A stretch of DNA of 11,143 nucleotides from an uncultured bacterium (GTDB lineage: Bacteria > Bacillota > Clostridia > Oscillospirales > Oscillospiraceae). The notes beneath the pieces were generated by a model that was not told the origin of the DNA, did no database searches, and saw nothing but the letters and a program-made list of their open reading frames with translations. This document shows positions 1-5,624 of the stretch, piece by piece. The stretch is from NCBI GenBank assembly GCA_949288405.1, contig CASEKM010000024.1, positions 1 through 11,143 of the forward strand. The letters are read 5' to 3'. Each line of letters starts with the position of its first letter. The first letter of the stretch is position 1. Position numbers and translations under genes: made by a program.

Positions 1-2
1 TT

Positions 3-89
3 TGGTGCGCGAGGCGGGAGTCGAACCCGCACGCCCTTGCGAGCACTGGCACCTGAAGCCAGCGAGTCTACCAATTCCACCACTCGCGC
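3..89 (-). tRNA. tRNA-Leu, anticodon CAG
   Basis: Read on the minus strand, this folds as a class II tRNA. A 7-bp acceptor stem (GCGCGAG with CTCGCGC) is followed by discriminator A and an encoded CCA at positions 5-3. The D-arm holds GGTAGA, the anticodon stem CTGGC/GCCAG encloses the loop TTCAGGT, the variable arm is long (TGCTCGCAAGGGCGT), and the T-arm has the GGTTCGAGTCC core. The loop gives anticodon CAG, which reads CUG, a very frequent Leu codon in the neighbouring genes. The long variable arm and discriminator A are both leucine features. No second tRNA is visible upstream of it, so within this window it looks like a single-tRNA unit; anything 3' of it lies outside the window. Confidence 0.97.
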
Positions 90-124
90 AGAGGTGAAAC
101 GCGCTGTTCCTTAGCGCGAGGTAT

Positions 125-153
125 ATGTTACCACACTTGTCCCCATGTGTCAA
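125..153 (-). promoter_or_regulatory. Sigma-A promoter of the tRNA-Leu gene
   Basis: On the minus strand a perfect -35 box TTGACA (153-148) is followed by a 17-bp spacer and a -10 box TAACAT (130-125, four of six consensus bases). This predicts transcription starting near 118, with a leader of about 29 nt before the tRNA 5' end at 89. The leader begins with a small hairpin (100-118: 6-bp stem CGCGCT/AGCGCG, 7-nt loop). The box occupies the place where a naive plus-strand reading would put the ATG of the next gene, which argues against that start. Confidence 0.8.
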
Positions 154-322
154 CACTTTTTTCACTTTTTTCTGCGGGAACAGTTTTGGGAAAACGGGAG
201 GGGGGAAACCGGCAGTTTTTAAAGAATTCAGAGGGAAATTTTATAGAAATCTTAATCCTTTCTTCAAGGCCCCTTATGGTGTCCCTGGTATGCTGGGGGC
301 AGAGAAAGGGGAGAGGTGCCTG

Positions 323-366
323 TGTCATGTGAGGAAAAGACCGTTGTCATGTGAGGAAAAGACCGT
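323..366 (+). repeat. Exact 22-bp tandem duplication over a gene start
   Basis: Two perfect head-to-tail copies, 323-344 and 345-366, each begin TGTCATGTG and end AAAAGACCGT. The flanking bases do not extend the match beyond one base. The unit length is one more than a multiple of three, so each extra copy shifts the reading frame. Each copy carries a GAGGA Shine-Dalgarno-like core and a TTG/GTG/ATG-rich stretch. The duplication sits on the initiation region of the gene ending at 880 and determines which start codon can be used. Confidence 0.95.
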
Positions 367-880
367 TTATATTTTGCTGACGCGCTCCGAGACCTGGTTT
401 TCCCGGCTGATCCATCTGGCCACCGACGACCGCTACACCCACGCCTCCATCGGCCTGGACGGCCCGAGCGGCCCTTTTTACAGCTTCGCCCGGAAGTATG
501 AGCACTTCGCCCTCCCCGCGGGGCTGGTGGAGGAGCGGGTGGAGCCCCAGATCCGGGCCGGGCGGGGGGAGACCCCCTGCTGCCTCTATGAGCTGAAGGT
601 CCCGGCTCCGGTGTACCGCCGCCTCCGCCGGCAGCTGGGCAGCATGTACGCCCGGCGGGAAAAGTACCGCTATAACCTGCTGGGGGCGCTCTCCTGCTAC
701 TTCAACCGCCCGCTGCCCCGGGAGAACCGCTACTTCTGTTCCCAGTTCGCCGCCACCCTTCTGGAAAACTGCGGTGCGGTGGAGCTGGGCAAAAACCCGG
801 ACCTGATCCGGCCCGCCGACTTCTGCCAGGTGAAGCAGCTCCGGCCGGTCTACCAGGGGGAACTGGGGCGCCTGCCCTAG
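344..880 (+). CDS. Permuted papain-fold (YiiX/YaeF-like) protein
   Basis: A 178-residue protein with no signal peptide or membrane segment. It resembles the circularly permuted NlpC/P60 (papain-fold) superfamily that includes YiiX/YaeF. The catalytic His comes first, in YTHASIGLD (His33), and the nucleophilic Cys later, in NRYFCSQFA (Cys132). Family members are thiol hydrolases, often predicted amidases or peptidases; the substrate here is unknown. Start choice: TTG344 is preceded by GAGGA (331-335, 8-nt spacing) and gives MSCEEKTVYILL. GTG329 is in frame and would add five residues. GTG322 has the best upstream site (GGGGAGAGG, 308-316) but is now out of frame and stops at 352-354. Frame continuity back to 125 is not evidence of coding, because that stretch holds the tRNA promoter and A/T-rich DNA. 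No convincing promoter is visible; TATAGA at 242-247 is a weak -10 candidate. No T-tract terminator follows on this strand. Confidence 0.75.
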   Translation: MSCEEKTVYILLTRSETWFSRLIHLATDDRYTHASIGLDGPSGPFYSFARKYEHFALPAGLVEERVEPQIRAGRGETPCCLYELKVPAPVYRRLRRQLGSMYARREKYRYNLLGALSCYFNRPLPRENRYFCSQFAATLLENCGAVELGKNPDLIRPADFCQVKQLRPVYQGELGRLP

Positions 881-898
881 ACGGCGACGGCTTAACGG

Positions 899-934
899 AA
901 AAACCGGGCGCGGACCGCTGAGGTCCGCGCCCGG
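899..934 (-). terminator. Rho-independent terminator of the SLH/NAGPA gene
   Basis: A perfect 13-bp inverted repeat (CCGGGCGCGGACC, 904-916, with its complement at 922-934) encloses a 5-nt loop. On the minus strand it is followed at once by TTTTT (903-899), which makes a classic intrinsic terminator 22 nt past the stop codon of the minus-strand gene. On the plus strand the same hairpin lacks a T-run, so it would end the convergent gene (344-880) only weakly. Confidence 0.9.
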
Positions 935-955
935 CGCGCTTTCCAGCGCTGGAGC

Positions 956-3784
956 TTACAGCAGGGTGAGGTAGTCGGTGGACACCCAGCCGGTGACGGC
1001 GGCGCTTCCGCTGGAGAAGAGGACCTGGTACCAGCCGGGGACCGTGTCGTCCAGCACGGCCACCTGGGCGCCGTATTTCAGGCTGGAGATGACCGGACTG
1101 TCCAGGCTGGGGCTGGAGCGCACGTTCAGGCTGGGCTCGGCGGTGACCTGGCCCGCCGTCTCGGCGGGAGCGCACTGGAGGACGGCGCTGGCGGCGAGGG
1201 AGCCGCAGGAGGCGGTGATGGTCACCGTGGGGGTGCCCACACCGGCGTACACGTTGGTGACGACGCCCTCGGCGTCCACCGGGGCCACCGCGGGGTCGCT
1301 GGAGCTCCAGGTGACGGCGCCGGTCCCGCCGGTGAGGGAGGCGTGGAGCTGGATGGACTCCCCGCCGGCCACAGAGGCCTCCGTCACATCCAGGGTCAGG
1401 ACCGCGTCGGGGGACAGCTCGGGCTGCTCCGGCTCAGGCTCGGGTTCGGGCTCCGGCTCCTGAGAGGGCTCCTGGCTGGTGGTGAGCAGCCGGTACAGGA
1501 GGGTGGCCATCTCCGCCCGGGTCAGGTTGCCCTTGGGGTTCAGGCCGCTGCCCGTGCCGCTGAGGAGGCCCTGGGAGACCAGAGCGGCCATGTGGGGCCG
1601 GGCGTAGTCGGCGATCTGCCCCTGGTCGGCAAACTGATCCAAAACAGACAGATCGGCCTCCGGGCTGTCCAGACCCAGCAGGGGCATGGCCTGGTGGAGG
1701 ATGGTGGCGGCCTGCTCCCGGGTGACCAGGTCGTCGGGGGCGAAGCGGCCGGGGGCCACGCCGGACACCAGACCGTTGGAGGTGGCCCAGGCCACGGCGG
1801 CGGCGTAGTAGGCGGTGCTGTCCACATCCTCGAAGGCGGGGGCGTCGGACACCGCCGGGCGGCCCAGGGCGCCGTAGAGCATCAGCACAAAGTCCCGGCG
1901 GTAGATGGGATGGTTGACGCCGAACTCAGAGGTGGAGATGCCGCTGACGATGCCGTGGTCATAGCAGTACTCCACCGCCTGATAGGCCCAGTGGTCCTCG
2001 GTCACGTCGGTGTGGATGTTGTTCAGGGTGACGGCGATGGTCTTGGTGATGCCGCCGGCGGTGGCGGTGATGGTCCCGCTGGTGCCGTTGGCGGAGGCGG
2101 TGAACACCCCCTCCGGGGTAATGGTGCCCACGTCGCCGGTGACGGCCCAGGTGACCCCGGGGGCTCCGGTGCGCAGGGCGGTCCGGGACCAGTAGGAGCC
2201 GGATGCGGTGAGGGAGACGCTCTCCCCGGGCTCCAGGGACAGGGAGGAGACGGCGGCGTTGCTGCCGGTGCGGGTGACGGTCAGGTCGGTCAGGGCGCTG
2301 ACTACATGGATCTGGGCGGTGCCGGACACATCCAGGGAGGGGGAGTACAGCTCGATGGTGTCCGTTCCGGCGGTGTCCCCGGCGGTGTAGACGCCGCCGT
2401 TAAAGGAGCCCAGGCCGTCCTCCGAGGTGAATTCCACATCGGTGCCCCGGCTGGAGACGGTGGTGAGGCCCCGGTCCAGAGCGGCCGCATCCCCCAGTGT
2501 GACGGAGGAGCCGGTGAGCACCACCAGGCCGTCCTCCCGCAGGGCGAGGCGGTCGGCCTCTCCGTCGGCGATGTCCTCGTCGGTGACCAAGAGGATGAAG
2601 GCGGCGCAGGAGCGCAGAGATCCCTCCGAGGGGGAGTTGACCACTGTGAGGCCGTCGGTGCCGGGCAGGCGGAGGGCGAAGGTGGTGGAGCCGCCGCCGT
2701 CCAGGTTGACTGCCCACTCACAGCCCTGCTGGACCAGCTCCTCGGCCAGGTCCAGCTCGGTGAGGCCGCCGGAATAGCCGGACTGGCGGCCGTCGGCGGC
2801 GTAGAAGAGCATGGTGCCGTCCTCCTTCACCCCGACCGCCGTGCGGGGGGCGCGACCCTTGGCGTAGTGCCAAGTGGAGCTGTCGGTGACCGCGCCCCGG
2901 GAGACGAGGATGTCGCCGCAGCCGCTGGCCCACTGGGCCTGGGACAGGTTTTCGTCGGCGCAGGAGGTGGTGAGGGTGACCTGGTCCCCCGGCGCGTAGC
3001 TGGTGAAGAGATCGTAGTAGCCGGACTCGAAGGCGGCGGTGAGTATGTAGTTGCCCTCGCCGATGGGCTGGGCGTCCTGGGTCTCAAAGACCTCGGTCAC
3101 CTCCAGAGAGAGGGTGCTGTTCACCGTCAGATCGGTGTCCCAGTCCTCCGCTGTCAGCTCCATGCGGATCATCCGGCCCCCGGCGGACTCGGTGTGGGTG
3201 GAGACGGTGGAGAAGTCCTCGTTGAAGAGATACAGCCCGCCGGCGGAGTCCCGCCACTTGTTGAAGTGGGCCAGGGACACCGACTCCCCGGTGCGCTCGT
3301 TGGTCACGGTGATCTCCACCTGGGGGGAGGCGGACAGGCGCAGCTCTCCATCCACCATGGAGACGGCGTGCTCCCCCTCGGGGCTGGACTTGTAGACCCC
3401 GTCCTCGATGGCAATGCCGTTGGGGATGCCGCTGCCCATGGTGAAGAAGTCGCTGTTGATGCCCCCCACCACGTGGTAGCCCAGCTCCTGGGCGGTGCGG
3501 ATGGCCCGGTTGATGGTGGCGGCCCCGTAGACGGTGCCGGCGGCCTGGATCATGATGGGGTAGACGTCGCTGTCCGGCTCCAGCTCCAGGGAGAAGCTCT
3601 CCATCCGCCCGGCGGCGGAGTGGTTGGAGACGGTGTTGCGGTAGGTCAGCCCGTCGGCCAGCTCCTGGGCGGTGTCGAGCTGGGTGCTGCCGGCGTTGGC
3701 GCTGGCGGCGGGACACAGCAGCGCGGCGGCCAGCGTCAGGGCCAGGGCGCGCTTTGGCAGATTACGAATGGCGGAACGGTTCAT
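956..3784 (-). CDS. Secreted NAGPA-SLH-SH3b cell-wall protein
   Basis: A 942-residue exported, wall-bound protein. Residues 1-31 are a signal peptide (NLPKR, hydrophobic core, PAASANA cleavage region). Residues about 80-400 form a phosphodiester glycosidase (NAGPA) domain, with GRAPRTAVGV (310-319) and NLDGGGSTT (360-368). That family is named for hydrolysis of GlcNAc-1-phosphodiesters; the bacterial substrate is not evident. Residues about 410-590 look beta-rich and Ig-like. Three SLH domains follow (about 598-641, 650-700, 718-767); the second and third keep TREQ and TRAE, while the first has YRRD at that place. Then come an (EP)n linker (776-786), a Big_2-like Ig domain (about 795-870) and an SH3b domain (about 878-940, LNVRSSPS...GWV). 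SLH domains bind pyruvylated secondary wall polysaccharide, matching the CsaB gene in the divergent operon. The start is supported by AAGGAG (3796-3791) six bases upstream of ATG. The gene has its own promoter and terminator. Confidence 0.9.
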   Translation of the reverse strand: MNRSAIRNLPKRALALTLAAALLCPAASANAGSTQLDTAQELADGLTYRNTVSNHSAAGRMESFSLELEPDSDVYPIMIQAAGTVYGAATINRAIRTAQELGYHVVGGINSDFFTMGSGIPNGIAIEDGVYKSSPEGEHAVSMVDGELRLSASPQVEITVTNERTGESVSLAHFNKWRDSAGGLYLFNEDFSTVSTHTESAGGRMIRMELTAEDWDTDLTVNSTLSLEVTEVFETQDAQPIGEGNYILTAAFESGYYDLFTSYAPGDQVTLTTSCADENLSQAQWASGCGDILVSRGAVTDSSTWHYAKGRAPRTAVGVKEDGTMLFYAADGRQSGYSGGLTELDLAEELVQQGCEWAVNLDGGGSTTFALRLPGTDGLTVVNSPSEGSLRSCAAFILLVTDEDIADGEADRLALREDGLVVLTGSSVTLGDAAALDRGLTTVSSRGTDVEFTSEDGLGSFNGGVYTAGDTAGTDTIELYSPSLDVSGTAQIHVVSALTDLTVTRTGSNAAVSSLSLEPGESVSLTASGSYWSRTALRTGAPGVTWAVTGDVGTITPEGVFTASANGTSGTITATAGGITKTIAVTLNNIHTDVTEDHWAYQAVEYCYDHGIVSGISTSEFGVNHPIYRRDFVLMLYGALGRPAVSDAPAFEDVDSTAYYAAAVAWATSNGLVSGVAPGRFAPDDLVTREQAATILHQAMPLLGLDSPEADLSVLDQFADQGQIADYARPHMAALVSQGLLSGTGSGLNPKGNLTRAEMATLLYRLLTTSQEPSQEPEPEPEPEPEQPELSPDAVLTLDVTEASVAGGESIQLHASLTGGTGAVTWSSSDPAVAPVDAEGVVTNVYAGVGTPTVTITASCGSLAASAVLQCAPAETAGQVTAEPSLNVRSSPSLDSPVISSLKYGAQVAVLDDTVPGWYQVLFSSGSAAVTGWVSTDYLTLL

Positions 3785-3790
3785 GGTACA

Positions 3791-3796
3791 CTCCTT
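3791..3796 (-). promoter_or_regulatory. Ribosome binding site of the SLH/NAGPA gene
   Basis: On the minus strand AAGGAG lies six bases before the ATG at 3784-3782, inside an A-rich stretch. It fixes this ATG as the start, which is also directly followed by a good signal peptide. Confidence 0.8.
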
Positions 3797-3821
3797 TTTT
3801 CATCGCTTGGTTTCCGAGAAA

Positions 3822-3845
3822 CGGCCGGCGGCATCCGCCGGGCCG
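3822..3845 (-). other. GC-rich hairpin in the SLH/NAGPA mRNA leader
   Basis: CCGGCGG (3825-3831) and CCGCCGG (3835-3841) enclose a 3-nt loop. The stem extends by three more pairs (3822-3824 with 3843-3845) past one bulged G at 3842. It lies between the predicted transcription start (about 3862) and the ribosome site at 3796. No T-run follows, so it does not look like a terminator; it may affect mRNA stability. No known riboswitch class is recognised. Confidence 0.5.
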
Positions 3846-3868
3846 GAAGGATCGTGGGAACAGCCCCC

Positions 3869-3897
3869 ATTATAGCAGGTAATTTACATAAAATCAA
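3869..3897 (-). promoter_or_regulatory. Sigma-A promoter of the SLH/NAGPA gene
   Basis: On the minus strand, TTGATT (3897-3892) and a perfect TATAAT (3874-3869) are 17 bp apart. The -10 is extended by an upstream TG (TGCTATAAT). Transcription should begin near 3862 and leave a leader of about 78 nt. The box lies back to back with the plus-strand operon promoter; about 82 bp separate the two -35 boxes. Confidence 0.82.
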
Positions 3898-3979
3898 TGT
3901 GAAGGAAGTGGGAAAAAAGACCAGACTGGACAAGAAATCGGGGAAAGTATGAACAAGCCGTGAATCTGGCGGAGAACAG

Positions 3980-4008
3980 TTGAAAAAGGGAGGGGGTTGG
4001 TGTACAAT
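3980..4008 (+). promoter_or_regulatory. Sigma-A promoter of the cell-wall glycan operon
   Basis: TTGAAA (3980-3985) and TACAAT (4003-4008) are separated by exactly 17 bp; five of six bases match consensus in each box. Transcription would start near 4015, giving a leader of about 40 nt before the TTG start at 4056. No obvious operator or large inverted repeat lies between this promoter and its divergent partner (3898-3979). Confidence 0.8.
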
Positions 4009-4020
4009 AAAGCGATTCTA

Positions 4021-4036
4021 CCCCCGCAGGCGGGGG
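4021..4036 (+). other. GC hairpin at the 5' end of the operon mRNA
   Basis: CCCCCG (4021-4026) pairs with CGGGGG (4031-4036) around a CAGG tetraloop. It starts within a few nucleotides of the predicted transcription start and ends four bases before the GGAGG ribosome site at 4041. Such a 5'-terminal stem commonly protects an mRNA from decay and could also limit ribosome access. No T-run follows, so it is not a terminator. Confidence 0.5.
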
Positions 4037-4055
4037 CGCGGGAGGGGCGGAAGGC

Positions 4056-5621
4056 TTGGCGAGAGAAAACGATCATGCCACCCGGACCATCAGTATTGTG
4101 ATGGTCATTACCTTGCTTGGAAAAGTTTTGGGACTGTTTCGGGACCACCTGATGGCGGTCCACTACGGCACCGTGGGGATGGAGGCCAAGGCCTTCTACA
4201 TTGCCAGCCGCATCCCCCGGGTCTTTTTTGATGTGGTGTTTGCCTCGGCCATCGCGGCCTGCTTCATCCCCGTGTTCAGCGAGTACCTGACCCAGCGGGG
4301 AAAGAAGGAGGCCTTTCGCTTCGGAGGCAACTTTTTATCTGTGATGACCCTGCTCACCGCCCTGCTGACGGGGCTGGGCATTTTATTTGCAGAGCCTCTG
4401 GTGACCCTGTTTGCCGACGGGTATGACCCGGAGACGGCGGCCCTGGCGGCCTCCCTCACCCGGGTGATGTTCCCCACGGTGCTCTTTACCGGGGTGGCCT
4501 TCTCCTTTGTGGGCATTTTGCAGGCCATGGACCGCTTCAACATCCCAGCCCTCATCAGCACCATCTCCAATCTGGTGATCATCGGCTACTTCTACCTTCT
4601 GGATGAGGAGTGGGGGGTGTACGGGCTGGCGGCGGCCTATCTGGCCGGCTGGCTGCTCCAGGCCCTGGTGCAGGTCCCCTCCTTAAAACAGATCGGGTTT
4701 CGGTATCATCCAGACTTCAATTTCCGCACGGAGGGGATGCGCCGGGCCTTCGCCCTCATGGGGCCGGTGATGGTGTCCACCTGGGTGCAGCCCATCAATC
4801 TGACCATCAACGCCCGGTTCGGCTCCCACCTGTACGACGGGGCGGGGGTGTCCGCCATGGAGTACTCCACCAACTTGTATCTGGTGATCGCCGGGGTGTT
4901 TATCCTGTCCATCACCAATGTGATCTTCCCCAAGCTGTCCCGCCTCACCGCCCAGCACCAGGAGGAGGCCTTCCGGGATACCCTGCGGCAGACGGTCCAC
5001 GGGAGCCTGTTTTTCGTCCTGCCCATGGCGGCGGGGCTGATGCTGCTGGCCCGGCCCCTGGTGTCCTTCCTGTACGGGGGCGGGGAGTTTGACGAGTTTT
5101 CCGTGTCCATCACCTCCCAGGCCCTGGTGTGGGTCTCCCTGGGCATGGTGGGCTACGGCCTTCAGAATATCCTGAGCCGCTCCTACTTTGCCAAGCAGGA
5201 CGGCCGCACCCCCCTGATCGCCGGCGGGGTGTCCATTCTGGTCAACATCGGCCTGTGCATGGCCCTCACCGAGCCCATGGGAGTGGCGGGGCTGGCCATC
5301 TCCTCCACGGTGTCTTCCACCCTGTACGCCGTCCTCCTGCTGGTCCCCCTGGAGCTGCGGGGAGAGGGGGTGCTGTCCGGGCGGTTTTGTCTGGATTTCG
5401 GCAAGATGCTCCTGGCCGCCCTGGGCATGTCCGGGGCGGTGTGGCTGGCCCGGCGCGGGCTGGAGTCCCTGCTGCCCGCGGGCAAGCTGGGGGAGCTGAT
5501 CCTGCTGGGGGCCTGCGCCGCCCTGGGGGCGGCGGTCTATTTCCTCCTCTCCGCCCTGCTGCGGCTGGAGGAGATGGGCCTGGCCCGAAGCATGTGGAAA
5601 AAACTGAGAAATCGAGGTTGA
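4056..5621 (+). CDS. murJ: MurJ-family lipid-linked glycan flippase
   Basis: A 521-residue polytopic membrane protein of the MurJ/MVF branch of the MOP exporter superfamily. Length and hydrophobic pattern fit the usual 14-helix MurJ layout. Recognisable are the N-terminal GKVLGLFRD (22-30), the AFYIASRIP segment (46-54), IPVFSEY (71-77), NVIFPKLS (288-295), and SRSYFAKQDGRTP in the C-terminal half. Family members flip undecaprenyl-linked lipid II outward. Compared with E. coli MurJ as I recall it, the R24 equivalent is kept (R29), but R18 becomes K23, D39 becomes K45, R52 and R53 become F58 and D59, and R270 becomes N273. A cargo other than lipid II, such as the lipid-linked repeat made by the downstream glycosyltransferases, is therefore plausible. 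TTG4056 is chosen because GGAGGGG (4041-4047) lies 8 bases upstream and the N-terminus matches the family. It is the first gene of the operon. Confidence 0.88.
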   Translation: MARENDHATRTISIVMVITLLGKVLGLFRDHLMAVHYGTVGMEAKAFYIASRIPRVFFDVVFASAIAACFIPVFSEYLTQRGKKEAFRFGGNFLSVMTLLTALLTGLGILFAEPLVTLFADGYDPETAALAASLTRVMFPTVLFTGVAFSFVGILQAMDRFNIPALISTISNLVIIGYFYLLDEEWGVYGLAAAYLAGWLLQALVQVPSLKQIGFRYHPDFNFRTEGMRRAFALMGPVMVSTWVQPINLTINARFGSHLYDGAGVSAMEYSTNLYLVIAGVFILSITNVIFPKLSRLTAQHQEEAFRDTLRQTVHGSLFFVLPMAAGLMLLARPLVSFLYGGGEFDEFSVSITSQALVWVSLGMVGYGLQNILSRSYFAKQDGRTPLIAGGVSILVNIGLCMALTEPMGVAGLAISSTVSSTLYAVLLLVPLELRGEGVLSGRFCLDFGKMLLAALGMSGAVWLARRGLESLLPAGKLGELILLGACAALGAAVYFLLSALLRLEEMGLARSMWKKLRNRG

Positions 5622-5624
5622 GCA

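Noticed and set aside
125..343. N-terminal extension of the papain-fold gene back to ATG125
   Set aside because: The ATG lies in the -10 box of the tRNA promoter. The stretch is A/T- and T-run-rich, unlike the coding DNA around it, and has no ribosome site before 125.
3..343. Possible integration (att) site at the tRNA-Leu gene
   Set aside because: No integrase, no repeated tRNA 3' end and no mobile-element gene is present in the window.
942..953. Perfect 12-bp palindrome TCCAGCGCTGGA just after the SLH/NAGPA stop codon
   Set aside because: As RNA it gives only a 4-bp stem, and the true terminator with 13-bp stem and T-run lies next to it. Probably chance.
1427..1459. Repetitive DNA encoding (EP)5E in the SLH/NAGPA protein
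   Set aside because: It is an ordinary Glu-Pro linker repeat that explains itself at protein level. It is not a mobile or regulatory repeat.
1343..3952. An 869-codon open frame on the plus strand, opposite the SLH/NAGPA gene
   Set aside because: It is Gly/Val-rich low-complexity translation typical of the antisense of a gene with G/C-rich third codon positions. It has no ribosome site or domain, and it runs through the promoter of the real gene.
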